From NCBI RefSeq assembly GCF_030718205.1, contig NZ_JAUZQF010000001.1:496001-560000 (forward strand): 64,000 nt of DNA, given 5' to 3'. Each line of letters opens with the position of its first letter. Position 1 is the first letter of the stretch. This DNA is from Nonomuraea turcica (GTDB lineage: Bacteria > Actinomycetota > Actinomycetes > Streptosporangiales > Streptosporangiaceae). Of the stretch, positions 9,068 to 17,141 are shown one piece after another. The translations under genes were made by a program, and so were the position numbers. Below the pieces are notes generated by a model. It saw only the letters and a list, made by a program, of their open reading frames with translations. It ran no database searches and had not been told where the DNA came from.

Positions 9068-10041
9068 GTCAGGCGCTGAAAGTCGGCGACGTGGTCGAGG
9101 TCCTCAACGCTGAGGAGATCCTGGCCACTCTCGATGAGAAGGGGGAGCTGGACAATCTCCCCTTCATGCCGGAGATGCTGCGGTTCTGCGGGCAGCGGCT
9201 CACCGTGCACAAGGTGGCCAACAAGCTCTGCGACACGATCACCGGGACCGGGATGCGGCGAATGGAGGACGCCGTCCACCTGACGGCCACCCGCTGCGAC
9301 GGTTCGGCCCATGGCGGCTGCCAGACCGCCTGCGTGCTCTACTGGAAGACCTCCTGGCTCAAGCGGGTGGACGGGCCGTCCACGCCGGAGCCGGCTCGGT
9401 CCGAGCGGCCGCTGCTGCCGATTCTGGAGGTCAACACCCGGCGGGAGCCGGGACCCGAGGGCGAGGAACGGTTCCGCTGCCAGGCGACCGAGCTGCTGCG
9501 CGCCGCCCCGGAGCGACTCCCGTTTCGTGACCTGGGGCAGTACGTCACGGACATCCGGGTGGGGAACGCCGGCGTCGGACCGACCCTCCGCACGCTCTTC
9601 TTCGGGCTGTTCAACCGCTACCAGAGGCTCTCCAGGAAGTTTCCGCGCTGGTTGCGGATCAAGGGCGGCCTGGCGTGGGGGTTCGTGCAACCGGGTCCGC
9701 ACACCGGCCCCGCCCCGACGGGCACGACCGACCTCCAGCCGGGTGAGCTGGTCCGGATCAAGTCCAAGAACGAGATCGTCGCCACGCTGACCACCAAGGG
9801 GTTCAACCGCGGCCTGGGATTCGAGGAGGACATGGCCCGCTCGTGCGGGCGCACGGCCCGCGTGACCGCCCGCGTCGAGCGCTGCATCGACGAGAAGACC
9901 GGCCAGATGCTGGAGATGAAGAACCCCTGCATCGTGCTCGACGGCATCATCTGCGACGGCGTATACAAATCCAACTGCCCCCGCGCGTTCATCCCGTTCT
10001 GGCGGGAGATCTGGCTGGAGCGGATCAACGAGCCGAGGTAG
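9064..10041 (+). CDS. Uncharacterised protein with two tandem Cys-rich domains
   Basis: 325 residues from TTG 9064, overlapping the preceding TGA, with AAGGAG 8 nt upstream. I do not recognise a named family. The two ends are homologous: residues ~6-95 (GDVVEVLNAEEILATL ... LRFCGQRLTV ... TRCDG ... CQTACVLYWKTSWLKRV) and ~226-320 (GELVRIKSKNEIVATL ... ARSCGRTARV ... IICDG ... CPRAFIPFWREIWLERI). Each starts like an SH3/KOW-type beta barrel and keeps Cys residues at matching places, suggesting a metal or disulfide site. The linker (~100-220) is less conserved. Its place in the operon ties it to sugar modification or transfer. Confidence 0.7.
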   Translation: MSQALKVGDVVEVLNAEEILATLDEKGELDNLPFMPEMLRFCGQRLTVHKVANKLCDTITGTGMRRMEDAVHLTATRCDGSAHGGCQTACVLYWKTSWLKRVDGPSTPEPARSERPLLPILEVNTRREPGPEGEERFRCQATELLRAAPERLPFRDLGQYVTDIRVGNAGVGPTLRTLFFGLFNRYQRLSRKFPRWLRIKGGLAWGFVQPGPHTGPAPTGTTDLQPGELVRIKSKNEIVATLTTKGFNRGLGFEEDMARSCGRTARVTARVERCIDEKTGQMLEMKNPCIVLDGIICDGVYKSNCPRAFIPFWREIWLERINEPR

Positions 10042-10047
10042 GCGGCC

Positions 10048-11523
10048 ATGGCAGAGCAACCGGGCCCGGACATCAGCGACATCGGGCGCAAGGCGGGCCG
10101 AGGGGCAGTGTGGAGCCTGCTTGGCACACTGGTCACCCGCGCGGGCTCGTTCATCCTCGGCCTGGTCCTGGCCAGGCTTCTGGCGCCGGCGGACTTCGGC
10201 ATATACGCGGTCGCGCTCGCGGCCACCCAGTTCGTCATGGTGGTCAAGGACGCCGGCGTCATGTCGGCCGTCCTGCAGTGGCGGGGGCGGCTGGAGGACA
10301 TCGCGCCCACGGCCACAACTCTGACGATGTTCTCCGCCGTGGGCTTGTACGCGGTCTTCTGGGTCGGCGCGCCGTACTTCTCGATGCTGGCGGGCAGCGA
10401 GGAGGCCACGTCCGTGGTGCGGATCCTCACCGCGGTCATCCTCGTCGAGGCGATCACCGCGGTGCGCAGCGCGGCCCTGTTGCGCTGGTTCCGCACGGGC
10501 AAGAACGCCAAGGCGGTCCTGGCGGGCTTCCTGGTCAACGCGCCGGTGGCCATCGTCCTCGCGATAGGCGGCGCGGGGGCGTACAGCTTCGCCTGGGGAC
10601 AGCTCGTGGGAGCCGTGGTCACCGGCGTCTTCATGCTGATCTACGCGCGGCTGCCCTACCGGCTCGGGTTCGACCGGCAGATCGCGGCCAAGCTGCTGCG
10701 GTTCGGCATTCCCTCGGCGGCCGGGATCGCCCTGGAGGTCCTGCTGCTCAACGTGGGCTACATCATCGTCGGCAACATCATGGGCAAGGACTGGCTGGGC
10801 TTCTACCTGATGGCGTTTAACGTGTCGAGCTGGGTGCCCGGCATGATCGGCAGCGCCATCCGCATGGTGTCGATCGCCGGCTTCTCCCGGCTGGCCGAAC
10901 GTGACGAAGAGTCCCTGTCGCTCGGCGTGCAGAGAACCGTGCCCCTGCTCATCACCACGGTGCTGCCGCTGGCCGCCTTCATGGCGGTGCTCGCACACCC
11001 ATTGATCATTTTCATCTACGGCGCGAAGTGGGAGCTGGCCGCCGGCGTGCTGCGATTCCTGGCGGTCCTGATGGTGGTGCGCATGCTCACCTCCTTCGCC
11101 CTCGACATCCTGAACGGGCAGGGCGCCACCCGCTCGACGGTCTGGATGAACCTCGGGCACGCGGCGGCGATGATCCCGGCGGTCATCATCGGCACGCATC
11201 TCGACGGCATCCGCGGCGCCGCGATCGGGCAGGCGGCCGCGGCGGTGCTGGTCGCCCTTCCGCTCGCCATGCTGGCCGTGCAGCGGGCAGGAGTACGGCT
11301 CGCGCCGGTCCTGCCCGCTCTCGTCCGCCCGGCAGCGGGAGCGGTGGTATGTGCGGCCGTCATGCTGGGCCTCTCGATGCTGACCCAAGAGAGCCCGCTC
11401 ATCCAGCTCATCGTGGCGGGCGGCGGCGGCCTGCTGGCCTACGCGCTGCTCGTCGTGACCCGCGACCAGTTCCACTTTGTGAGCGATCGCCTGGTGCGGC
11501 TGCTTCCCGCCCGCGCGCGGTGA
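10048..11523 (+). CDS. Wzx-type polysaccharide flippase (MOP superfamily)
   Basis: 491 residues with about 12-14 hydrophobic segments. The N-terminus RKAGRGAVWSLLGTLVTRAGSFILGLVLARLLAP is the classic Wzx/RfbX start, and PADFGIYAVALAATQF follows. It should flip lipid-linked repeat units across the cytoplasmic membrane. AGGTAGGCGG upstream of ATG 10048 is a good ribosome site. Lies 6 bp after the Cys-rich gene in the same operon. Confidence 0.85.
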   Translation: MAEQPGPDISDIGRKAGRGAVWSLLGTLVTRAGSFILGLVLARLLAPADFGIYAVALAATQFVMVVKDAGVMSAVLQWRGRLEDIAPTATTLTMFSAVGLYAVFWVGAPYFSMLAGSEEATSVVRILTAVILVEAITAVRSAALLRWFRTGKNAKAVLAGFLVNAPVAIVLAIGGAGAYSFAWGQLVGAVVTGVFMLIYARLPYRLGFDRQIAAKLLRFGIPSAAGIALEVLLLNVGYIIVGNIMGKDWLGFYLMAFNVSSWVPGMIGSAIRMVSIAGFSRLAERDEESLSLGVQRTVPLLITTVLPLAAFMAVLAHPLIIFIYGAKWELAAGVLRFLAVLMVVRMLTSFALDILNGQGATRSTVWMNLGHAAAMIPAVIIGTHLDGIRGAAIGQAAAAVLVALPLAMLAVQRAGVRLAPVLPALVRPAAGAVVCAAVMLGLSMLTQESPLIQLIVAGGGGLLAYALLVVTRDQFHFVSDRLVRLLPARAR

Positions 11524-11539
11524 CCTCGAGGAGAAAGCG

Positions 11540-12418
11540 ATGCTGGTGTCCATCGGAATCCCGGTCCGCAATGGCGCGGACCGGCTGGAGACGGCCGTGC
11601 GATCGGCGCTCGCCCAGGATCACACCGAGCTCGAGGTGGTGATCTCGGACAACGCCTCCACCGACGACACAGAGGAGCTCTGCCGCGAGCTGGCGAGGCA
11701 GGACAGCCGGATCGCCTACTACCGGCAGCCGCATGATCTGCACGTGATCGGGAACTTCGTGGAGGTGCTCCGGCGTGCGCGGGGCGAGTTCTTCCGCTGG
11801 ATGGGCGACGACGACCTGCTCGAACCCGGCTACGTTTCCAGGACCCTGGAGCCGTTCCTGGCCGATGAGCGGCTCATCCTGGTGACCTCTGACGTCACGT
11901 ACATCGGGGCCGACGGGACGGTGCACGAGCCGCGCTACCGCGGCACCCGGATGCTCTCCGACGACCCCATCGACCGCCTGGACGAGCTGTGGGACGTCGT
12001 CACCACCGAGCACCACGGACTCGATCCCCTCTACGGCCTGATGCGGCGGGAGCGGGTGGCCGCCGTGCCGCGGCCGCTGATGATCCGTGAGGACGAGGTC
12101 TACGCCACCATGCTCGCGCTGACCGCGCCTTGGGGTCACGTGCCAGAGGTGCTCGCACACCGCAACCTGCGCGAGCGGCGCCTGTCCGGGATCGCCGCGG
12201 CGCTCGGCGTGCCGGCCTGGACCGCGCATTTCGCCACCACGCTGCAGTTCCGGGCGATGTATCGAGCGCTCGGCATCCTGGAGCTCTCCCCGGAGCAACG
12301 TAGTCGTGCCCGTGCCGTTCTGCTGCGTACCTATTGGCGGCGGCAGCAGCAGATGCTGGCGCACCGCAGCCGCAAACTCGCCGGGTTGGCCGCCCGCGCC
12401 GTCTCCTCGAAAGGGTGA
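11540..12418 (+). CDS. Family 2 glycosyltransferase
   Basis: 292 residues. The start SIGIPVRNGADRLETAVRSA and ISDNASTDDT define a GT2 GT-A domain, and GDDDLLEPGY (~93) holds the metal-binding acidic motif. No membrane segment is obvious, so it is probably a peripheral cytoplasmic enzyme. Preceded by GAGGAGAAAG. Follows the flippase by 16 bp. Confidence 0.85.
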   Translation: MLVSIGIPVRNGADRLETAVRSALAQDHTELEVVISDNASTDDTEELCRELARQDSRIAYYRQPHDLHVIGNFVEVLRRARGEFFRWMGDDDLLEPGYVSRTLEPFLADERLILVTSDVTYIGADGTVHEPRYRGTRMLSDDPIDRLDELWDVVTTEHHGLDPLYGLMRRERVAAVPRPLMIREDEVYATMLALTAPWGHVPEVLAHRNLRERRLSGIAAALGVPAWTAHFATTLQFRAMYRALGILELSPEQRSRARAVLLRTYWRRQQQMLAHRSRKLAGLAARAVSSKG

Positions 12419-12425
12419 TCTCCTC

Positions 12426-13247
12426 TTGTTGGTTCGCATCGTGCGGCTGCTCATGCAGCCGGGCCGGATCCTGCTGGCCCTCATGCGGCGTCTGCCGTTC
12501 GGCTCGTACGAGCTGCGCTGCTCGCTCGACCTCTATCCCAGGCCGCACTACGCCTATGGCGTGCAGCAGGCGGCCGAACTGGCCAGGCGTCTCGGTATTG
12601 GCCGGATCAGCGTGGTCGAGTTCGGCGTCGCGGGGGGCGCCGGCATGGTGGAGCTCAACCGCATGGCGGCGCTGGCGACGGCCGCCTCGGGTGTGAAGAT
12701 CGACGTCTACGGCTTCGACACCGGTGCCGGGCTGCCCAAACCCACTGACTTCCGGGACCTGCCCTATATCTGGCGGGAAGGCGATTTCGTCATGGACGTC
12801 GACGCCCTCCGGGCACGGCTGGGAACGGCCAGTCTGATCCTGGGCAACATCGAGGACACCGTGGACGAGTTCCTCGACGGTGAGCAGCCGGCGCCGATCG
12901 GGTTCGTCTCCATCGACGTGGACTTCTACTCCTCGACAGCGGCGGCGCTCAAGCTGTTCAAGGGCGACCACAAGTATTTCCTGCCCCGCGTGTTCTGTTA
13001 CCTCGACGACACCGTCGGCGACGACGACCAGGTCATCCACAACGAGTACGTCGGCGAGCTGAGCGCGGTCCGGGAGTTCAACCAGGACAACGACCTGATG
13101 AAGCTGGCTCCGATCAACGGTCTGCGTCACAAGCGCCCGGTTCCCGCTCCCTGGAACGACAACATCCAGGCGCTGCACCGCTTCGACCACCCGGACTACT
13201 CGACCTACGTCGGCAGACCGGACACTCAGACACAGCTCCCCCTGTAA
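12426..13247 (+). CDS. Class I SAM-dependent methyltransferase-like protein
   Basis: About 273 residues if started at TTG 12426; TTG 12429 and ATG 12453 are alternatives. VVEFGVAGGAGMVELNRMA resembles a SAM-binding glycine motif, and IGFVSIDVDFYSSTAAAL with YLDDTVG resembles the metal-binding acidic loop of TylF/macrocin-type O-methyltransferases and cephalosporin-hydroxylase-like proteins. It might methylate a sugar hydroxyl of the polymer. Last gene of the operon driven by P1. Confidence 0.6.
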   Translation: MLVRIVRLLMQPGRILLALMRRLPFGSYELRCSLDLYPRPHYAYGVQQAAELARRLGIGRISVVEFGVAGGAGMVELNRMAALATAASGVKIDVYGFDTGAGLPKPTDFRDLPYIWREGDFVMDVDALRARLGTASLILGNIEDTVDEFLDGEQPAPIGFVSIDVDFYSSTAAALKLFKGDHKYFLPRVFCYLDDTVGDDDQVIHNEYVGELSAVREFNQDNDLMKLAPINGLRHKRPVPAPWNDNIQALHRFDHPDYSTYVGRPDTQTQLPL

Positions 13248-13257
13248 CCAACGTGTC

Positions 13258-13286
13258 TGTAACAAAGTAGTGGGCCACGGCGAGAG
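13258..13286 (+). promoter_or_regulatory. ECF-sigma-like promoter P2
   Basis: TGTAAC (13258-13263), a 17-nt spacer, then CGAGAG (13281-13286), ending 35 nt before ATG 13321. It matches the pattern of P1, P3, P4 and P5. A second TGTAAC at 13243-13248 overlaps the upstream stop codon and lacks a partner at the right distance. Confidence 0.5.
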
Positions 13287-13320
13287 AGGGTAAAAGAACA
13301 ACGCGAGGGGGAATCTCGCT

Positions 13321-14217
13321 ATGTCCGTAATATTGGCCAACAGCCGAATCGGTGACGACGCTCGGCGTCAAAAGATCTTCAAGGGAGACGTTTTCCTCTA
13401 CTCCGCGACGCCTGCCTCGACCAAGCTGATCGAGTTCGCTCGCGAGTTGATCGAGGAGGCGTTCGAGGGCCGCGACCCCCAGACCGCCCAGCACGAGATG
13501 CCGGTCGAGGAGTTCGCCGCGCTGCTCGCGGAGCTCAAGCCACGCTTCATCCACCATCCCACCAGCAAGAAGATCCTCGCTGCTGTGCTGGACGAGCTGG
13601 GCATGGCGCTGGACAAGACCTATTTCGACGTGCCGAGGCTGCGCACCTCCACTGCCGACCATTACCTCGACTCCGGCATCTCCTACGCCTACCACGCTCA
13701 CCGCGACTGCTGGTACGCCGCGCCGTTCTGCCAGGTCAACTTCTGGATGCCGATCTACGAAGTGGTCCCGGAGAACGTCTTCGCCCTGCACCCGCAGTAC
13801 TTCGACCGCCCCGTCCGCAACGGCAGCGGCCGCTACGACTACGCGGAATGGACCGCTGTCAGCCGGCCCACCGCCGCACAGCACATCTACAGCGACACCC
13901 GGGACCAGCCCAAGCCGGAGGAGGCGCTCGATCTGGAAACGGAGCTCCGGCTGGTGCCGGAGCCGGGCGGCATGATGCTCTTCTCCGGGGCGCACCTGCA
14001 TTCCACCGTCGCCAACACCTCCGGCAGGACCCGCTTCAGCATCGACTTCCGCACCGTCCACATCGACGATGTCCGGTCCCGCGCGGCGGCGCCCAACGTG
14101 GACGCCACCTGTCGTGGCACCACCCTGCGTGACTTCTACCGGGCCGACGACCTGTCGCGCATCCCGGAAGAGCTCGCGGCGGAGTACGAGGCTGAAGCGC
14201 TGGCCAAGCTCACCTGA
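13321..14217 (+). CDS. Putative Fe(II)/2-oxoglutarate-dependent oxygenase
   Basis: 298 residues from ATG 13321, with GAGGGGGAA upstream. The double-stranded beta-helix iron site is visible: HRD in YHAHRDCWYAAPF (~127-135), a distal His in FSGAHLHSTV (~222-231), and an Arg in RTRFSIDFRT that would bind 2-oxoglutarate. It is most like phytanoyl-CoA-dioxygenase-type enzymes. A hydroxylation of a sugar or a lipid carrier is plausible. It forms a monocistron behind P2 and converges with the acyltransferase (8-bp tail overlap). Confidence 0.65.
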   Translation: MSVILANSRIGDDARRQKIFKGDVFLYSATPASTKLIEFARELIEEAFEGRDPQTAQHEMPVEEFAALLAELKPRFIHHPTSKKILAAVLDELGMALDKTYFDVPRLRTSTADHYLDSGISYAYHAHRDCWYAAPFCQVNFWMPIYEVVPENVFALHPQYFDRPVRNGSGRYDYAEWTAVSRPTAAQHIYSDTRDQPKPEEALDLETELRLVPEPGGMMLFSGAHLHSTVANTSGRTRFSIDFRTVHIDDVRSRAAAPNVDATCRGTTLRDFYRADDLSRIPEELAAEYEAEALAKLT

Positions 14218-15337
14218 ACCGCGCACGTACGGCGGCGCGCAGGCCCTTCCAGCTCCGGTGCCGTTGGAAGGGCAATTCGAAGACCGAAGCGAACAACCAC
14301 GCCGCACCCACACTCGCCGGCACGGACAGGGCGAGCGTGAGGAGGAACGCCGGCATGCCCGGTGGCACGTGCGGGGCGACGACGAGCCGGTTCACCATGA
14401 CGACGATCGGTGAGTGGATCAGGTAGAGGCTGTAGGAGAAGGAGCCCAGCCGCCGGAGCGGACGGGTGTCGAGCAGCCGTACGAGCCAGACCGGCTTGCC
14501 TGTCGCCACACCCGTCAGCAGCAGCCCGGCAGCCGGGCCGACCGCCAGATCCACCCAGAAGAGGTTCGCGACCACCCATACCGGCCCGGCCACCACGATC
14601 AGCAGGAGCACCGGGAGCGCGGCCGCCGCCGCGAACCAGTGCCAGGCCAGGCGGCTCGTCCGCTCCTGCGCACTCACGATGCCCGCGCAGACGGCGCCCA
14701 TGGCGAACAGCGCGGCGAACTGCGGAGTCAGCCGCATCAGCAGGTCCACGGCCGGTACGGCAGGCGCCAGCGCCCCCACCGCCACGACGATCAAGGTAAC
14801 CGCGCCGAGCATCACCGCCGCGCCCATCTTGCGCAGGACCAGCAGCATCAGCGGGAAGACCAGGTAGAGCTGCGCCTCGACGGCGATCGACCACAGGGCC
14901 CCATTGGGGCTGGGGGAGCCGAAGACGTCCTGCAGCAGCAGCCCGTAGATGAGGACCGACTGCCCGGTGGGCGTCTGCTGCCCGGGCTGCGGGATGACCG
15001 TCCACGCGATCACCAGGCTGAACAGCAGCGCCGCCCAGTACGGCGGCAGGATGCGCCACGCTCGACGCTTGAAGAACGTGGGGATGCCGCCCAGCTGCCA
15101 GCCGGACCGGGCGGGCGAGACCGCCAGCGAGAAGCCCGACAGGACGATGAACACCACGACCGCGAAATGGCCGTGGAGCAGCCATCCCGTCCACCAGGGC
15201 GCGTCGTTGACCGGAAACCCGGGGAAGGACAGGAGCCAGCAATGGTGGAGGACGACGAATAACGCGGCCAGGCCCCGTATGCCGTCGAGTCCGGCAAGCC
15301 TTTCCCGCGTTGCCGGACGCTCTACTGTCAGCCCCAC
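14210..15337 (-). CDS. Acyltransferase family 3 membrane protein (OafA-like)
   Basis: About 375 residues from GTG 15337 (preceded by GGGGG). An in-frame ATG at 15451 would add 38 poorly conserved Arg-rich residues, so I prefer the GTG. The hallmark LAGLDGIRGLAALFVVLHH gives the catalytic R-x10-H pattern, and about ten membrane helices follow (FVVLSGFSLAV, YSLYLIHSPIVV). Enzymes of this family acetylate or succinylate extracellular polysaccharides from the membrane. Divergent from the Wzz-like operon. Confidence 0.85.
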   Translation of the reverse strand: MGLTVERPATRERLAGLDGIRGLAALFVVLHHCWLLSFPGFPVNDAPWWTGWLLHGHFAVVVFIVLSGFSLAVSPARSGWQLGGIPTFFKRRAWRILPPYWAALLFSLVIAWTVIPQPGQQTPTGQSVLIYGLLLQDVFGSPSPNGALWSIAVEAQLYLVFPLMLLVLRKMGAAVMLGAVTLIVVAVGALAPAVPAVDLLMRLTPQFAALFAMGAVCAGIVSAQERTSRLAWHWFAAAAALPVLLLIVVAGPVWVVANLFWVDLAVGPAAGLLLTGVATGKPVWLVRLLDTRPLRRLGSFSYSLYLIHSPIVVMVNRLVVAPHVPPGMPAFLLTLALSVPASVGAAWLFASVFELPFQRHRSWKGLRAAVRARFR

Positions 15338-15407
15338 CCGAAGCCCCCGTCGCCGTAGTCGTAGGTCTATCGCTCCGACTCCGCGCGATGTAACCGTTCT
15401 GCGGCGA

Positions 15408-15436
15408 TGTAACGTCCGGCCGTGGTACGGCGATGG
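15408..15436 (+). promoter_or_regulatory. ECF-sigma-like promoter P3 of the Wzz/Wzy operon
   Basis: TGTAAC (15408-15413), a 17-nt spacer, then CGATGG (15431-15436), 45 nt before ATG 15481. The 10-mer GCGATGTAAC is directly repeated at 15385-15394 and 15404-15413, 19 nt apart; only the second copy has a -10-like partner. Confidence 0.55.
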
Positions 15437-15480
15437 TTCCCTATAGGGCAAGCATTGCGGATGCGGGGGAACGTACCAAT

Positions 15481-16401
15481 ATGGAGTTCTGGAAGGCGGT
15501 CCTTGGTCTTCTCCGGCGAATTCTGATAGGCCCGCCGCTGATTCTTCTCTCGATCTTGATGGGCGTCGCGGTGTACGCCGTCGTTCCGGTGAGCTACACG
15601 GCCGATGTCTCCCTTGTTCTGGCCACGCCGGTGAACGGGGGCACCGTCTCCACCGACAAGACCAAACAAGGGCTCACCAACCCCTTCCTCTCCTTCAACG
15701 ACGCTCTGAAGACCGGGGCCAGCATCGTCATCCTGTCGATGAACACGCAGGACGTCTGGACGCAGCTCGGCGCTCCCAAAGACGGCCCGACGGAGATCAC
15801 GATCGACGACGGCCGTACCAACCCCAATGTCCTGGACATCAGCGGGCCCTACATCTACATCAGGGTCGAGAGCGAGTCTCCCGGGCAGGCCTCGGCCGTG
15901 CTCATGGCGGCACGCGACCGCGTGGCGACCGAGTTGTACAAATGGCAGAAGGCGCTCGGCGCTCCGGCGAACACCTTCATCACCTCCACCGACATCGTGC
16001 CGCCGTCCAGACCCGAGGCCGACTACAGCATGAACTGGCAGGGGGCGATCGGCGGCGGCTTGCTCTGCCTGTTCCTGGGCCTCGGCATCGCCTACGGGGT
16101 GGTGATCAGGCGCGCCGGAGCTCAGCCCAAGCCGTTGGAGCAGCCGGAGCCCGCAGCTCCCGTGGCAGCCCCAGCGGCAGTCTCAGTGCCGACACCGGTA
16201 CCCGTCACGGCACCACCGGCACCGGTTCCGTCCCCGGCGCCCGTGGCGCAGCCGGTGGAAGCGCAGGTGGACGAGCCCGTCGCATTGCCGGACCTCGACG
16301 ATGACAGCTCTGCCACCATGGAGTTTCCCGCCTACCGGGGGGAGCACCTCTCTCCCGTGCCCGGGCCCAGGAAGGCGAACCAGGACGACGGCGAGGAATG
16401 A
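15481..16401 (+). CDS. Wzz-like chain-length/co-polymerase protein with cytoplasmic Pro/Ala tail
   Basis: 306 residues. An N-terminal membrane helix (~14-36, PPLILLSILMGVAVYAVVP) leads into an extracytoplasmic domain (SYTADVSLVLATPVNGG ... TNPFLSF). A second helix (~185-205, GAIGGGLLCLFLGLGIAYGVV) precedes a ~100-residue Pro/Ala/Val-rich tail. This is the Wzz/Cap-type topology, without a fused tyrosine kinase. Homologous to the next gene. It should set the length of the polymer made by the neighbouring Wzy-like protein. Confidence 0.65.
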   Translation: MEFWKAVLGLLRRILIGPPLILLSILMGVAVYAVVPVSYTADVSLVLATPVNGGTVSTDKTKQGLTNPFLSFNDALKTGASIVILSMNTQDVWTQLGAPKDGPTEITIDDGRTNPNVLDISGPYIYIRVESESPGQASAVLMAARDRVATELYKWQKALGAPANTFITSTDIVPPSRPEADYSMNWQGAIGGGLLCLFLGLGIAYGVVIRRAGAQPKPLEQPEPAAPVAAPAAVSVPTPVPVTAPPAPVPSPAPVAQPVEAQVDEPVALPDLDDDSSATMEFPAYRGEHLSPVPGPRKANQDDGEE

Positions 16402-16409
16402 GGCCCGCC

Positions 16410-17141
16410 ATGGATTTCTGGGCGACGGCGACAGTTCTGTTCAAACGGTGGTACGTGACGATTCCGGCCTTCCTGCTCACGATCGCAGGAGCCTTCGGCG
16501 TCTACACCGTGGCGCCCAAGACTTTCATCTCCAGCTCGGCGCTCGTTCTCACCCTGCCGGTCACCGGCGGCAGCGTGCCGAGCGATCCCAAGTTCCCCAA
16601 TCCGCGCACCAACCCCATGGTCTCCTTCGACCAGGGCTTGAGCATGACCTCGTCGATCCTCATCCAGGCGCTGAACACCCCTCAGACGGCTGCCAAGGTC
16701 GGCGCGCCGATCGGGGGCGACGTCACACTAAAGATCACCAGCGGCGGGACCAACCCCGAGCTGATGCCGGCGACCCCCTTCATCGTCATCACCTGCGAGG
16801 CGCCGAGCGCTGAGCTGGCCCATAGCATCGTGGTGAAGGTCACCGAGCTGGCCCAAACGGAGCTGCGCGCCCGGCAGCAGCAGGTCAAGGCGCCGCCCAC
16901 CACCTACGTGACCGCCACTGTCGTGGTGCCGCCGACCGAACCGGACGAGAAGAAGGGCAGCCGGATGCGCAGCGCGGTGGTCACCGGGGCGCTGGCGTTC
17001 TTCATGGGCCTGTTCGCCGCCTTCGCGTTCGAGAGCTTCGCCCGGCATCGCCGGGCGCGCCGCCCGGTCATGAGTGAGCCCACCCGGCTCGAGCCCGCCG
17101 CCGCCAACGGAACGCGGTCACTGGCTGGACGTGAAGGATGA
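16410..17141 (+). CDS. Second Wzz-like membrane protein, paralogue of the preceding gene
   Basis: About 243 residues from ATG 16410 with GAGG at a proper distance; ATG 16398 overlaps the previous stop but has its GA-rich site too close. Two membrane helices (~11-31 and ~189-212) flank an external domain. It shares the motif V..LPV-GG.V..D ... TNP-.SF...L with the upstream paralogue. The short tail after helix 2 is basic (RHRRARR). A paired pair of co-polymerases next to a Wzy-like protein suggests a hetero-oligomer. Confidence 0.65.
   Translation: MDFWATATVLFKRWYVTIPAFLLTIAGAFGVYTVAPKTFISSSALVLTLPVTGGSVPSDPKFPNPRTNPMVSFDQGLSMTSSILIQALNTPQTAAKVGAPIGGDVTLKITSGGTNPELMPATPFIVITCEAPSAELAHSIVVKVTELAQTELRARQQQVKAPPTTYVTATVVVPPTEPDEKKGSRMRSAVVTGALAFFMGLFAAFAFESFARHRRARRPVMSEPTRLEPAAANGTRSLAGREG

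Noticed and set aside
8827..11571. A 914-codon antisense frame opposite the Cys-rich and flippase genes
   Set aside because: Low-complexity His/Arg/Gln composition and no domain; shadow of the real genes.
15385..15394. First TGTAAC copy before the Wzz operon as a separate promoter
   Set aside because: No CGA element at 17 nt; only the second copy at 15408 has one. The same holds for TGTAAC at 13243.
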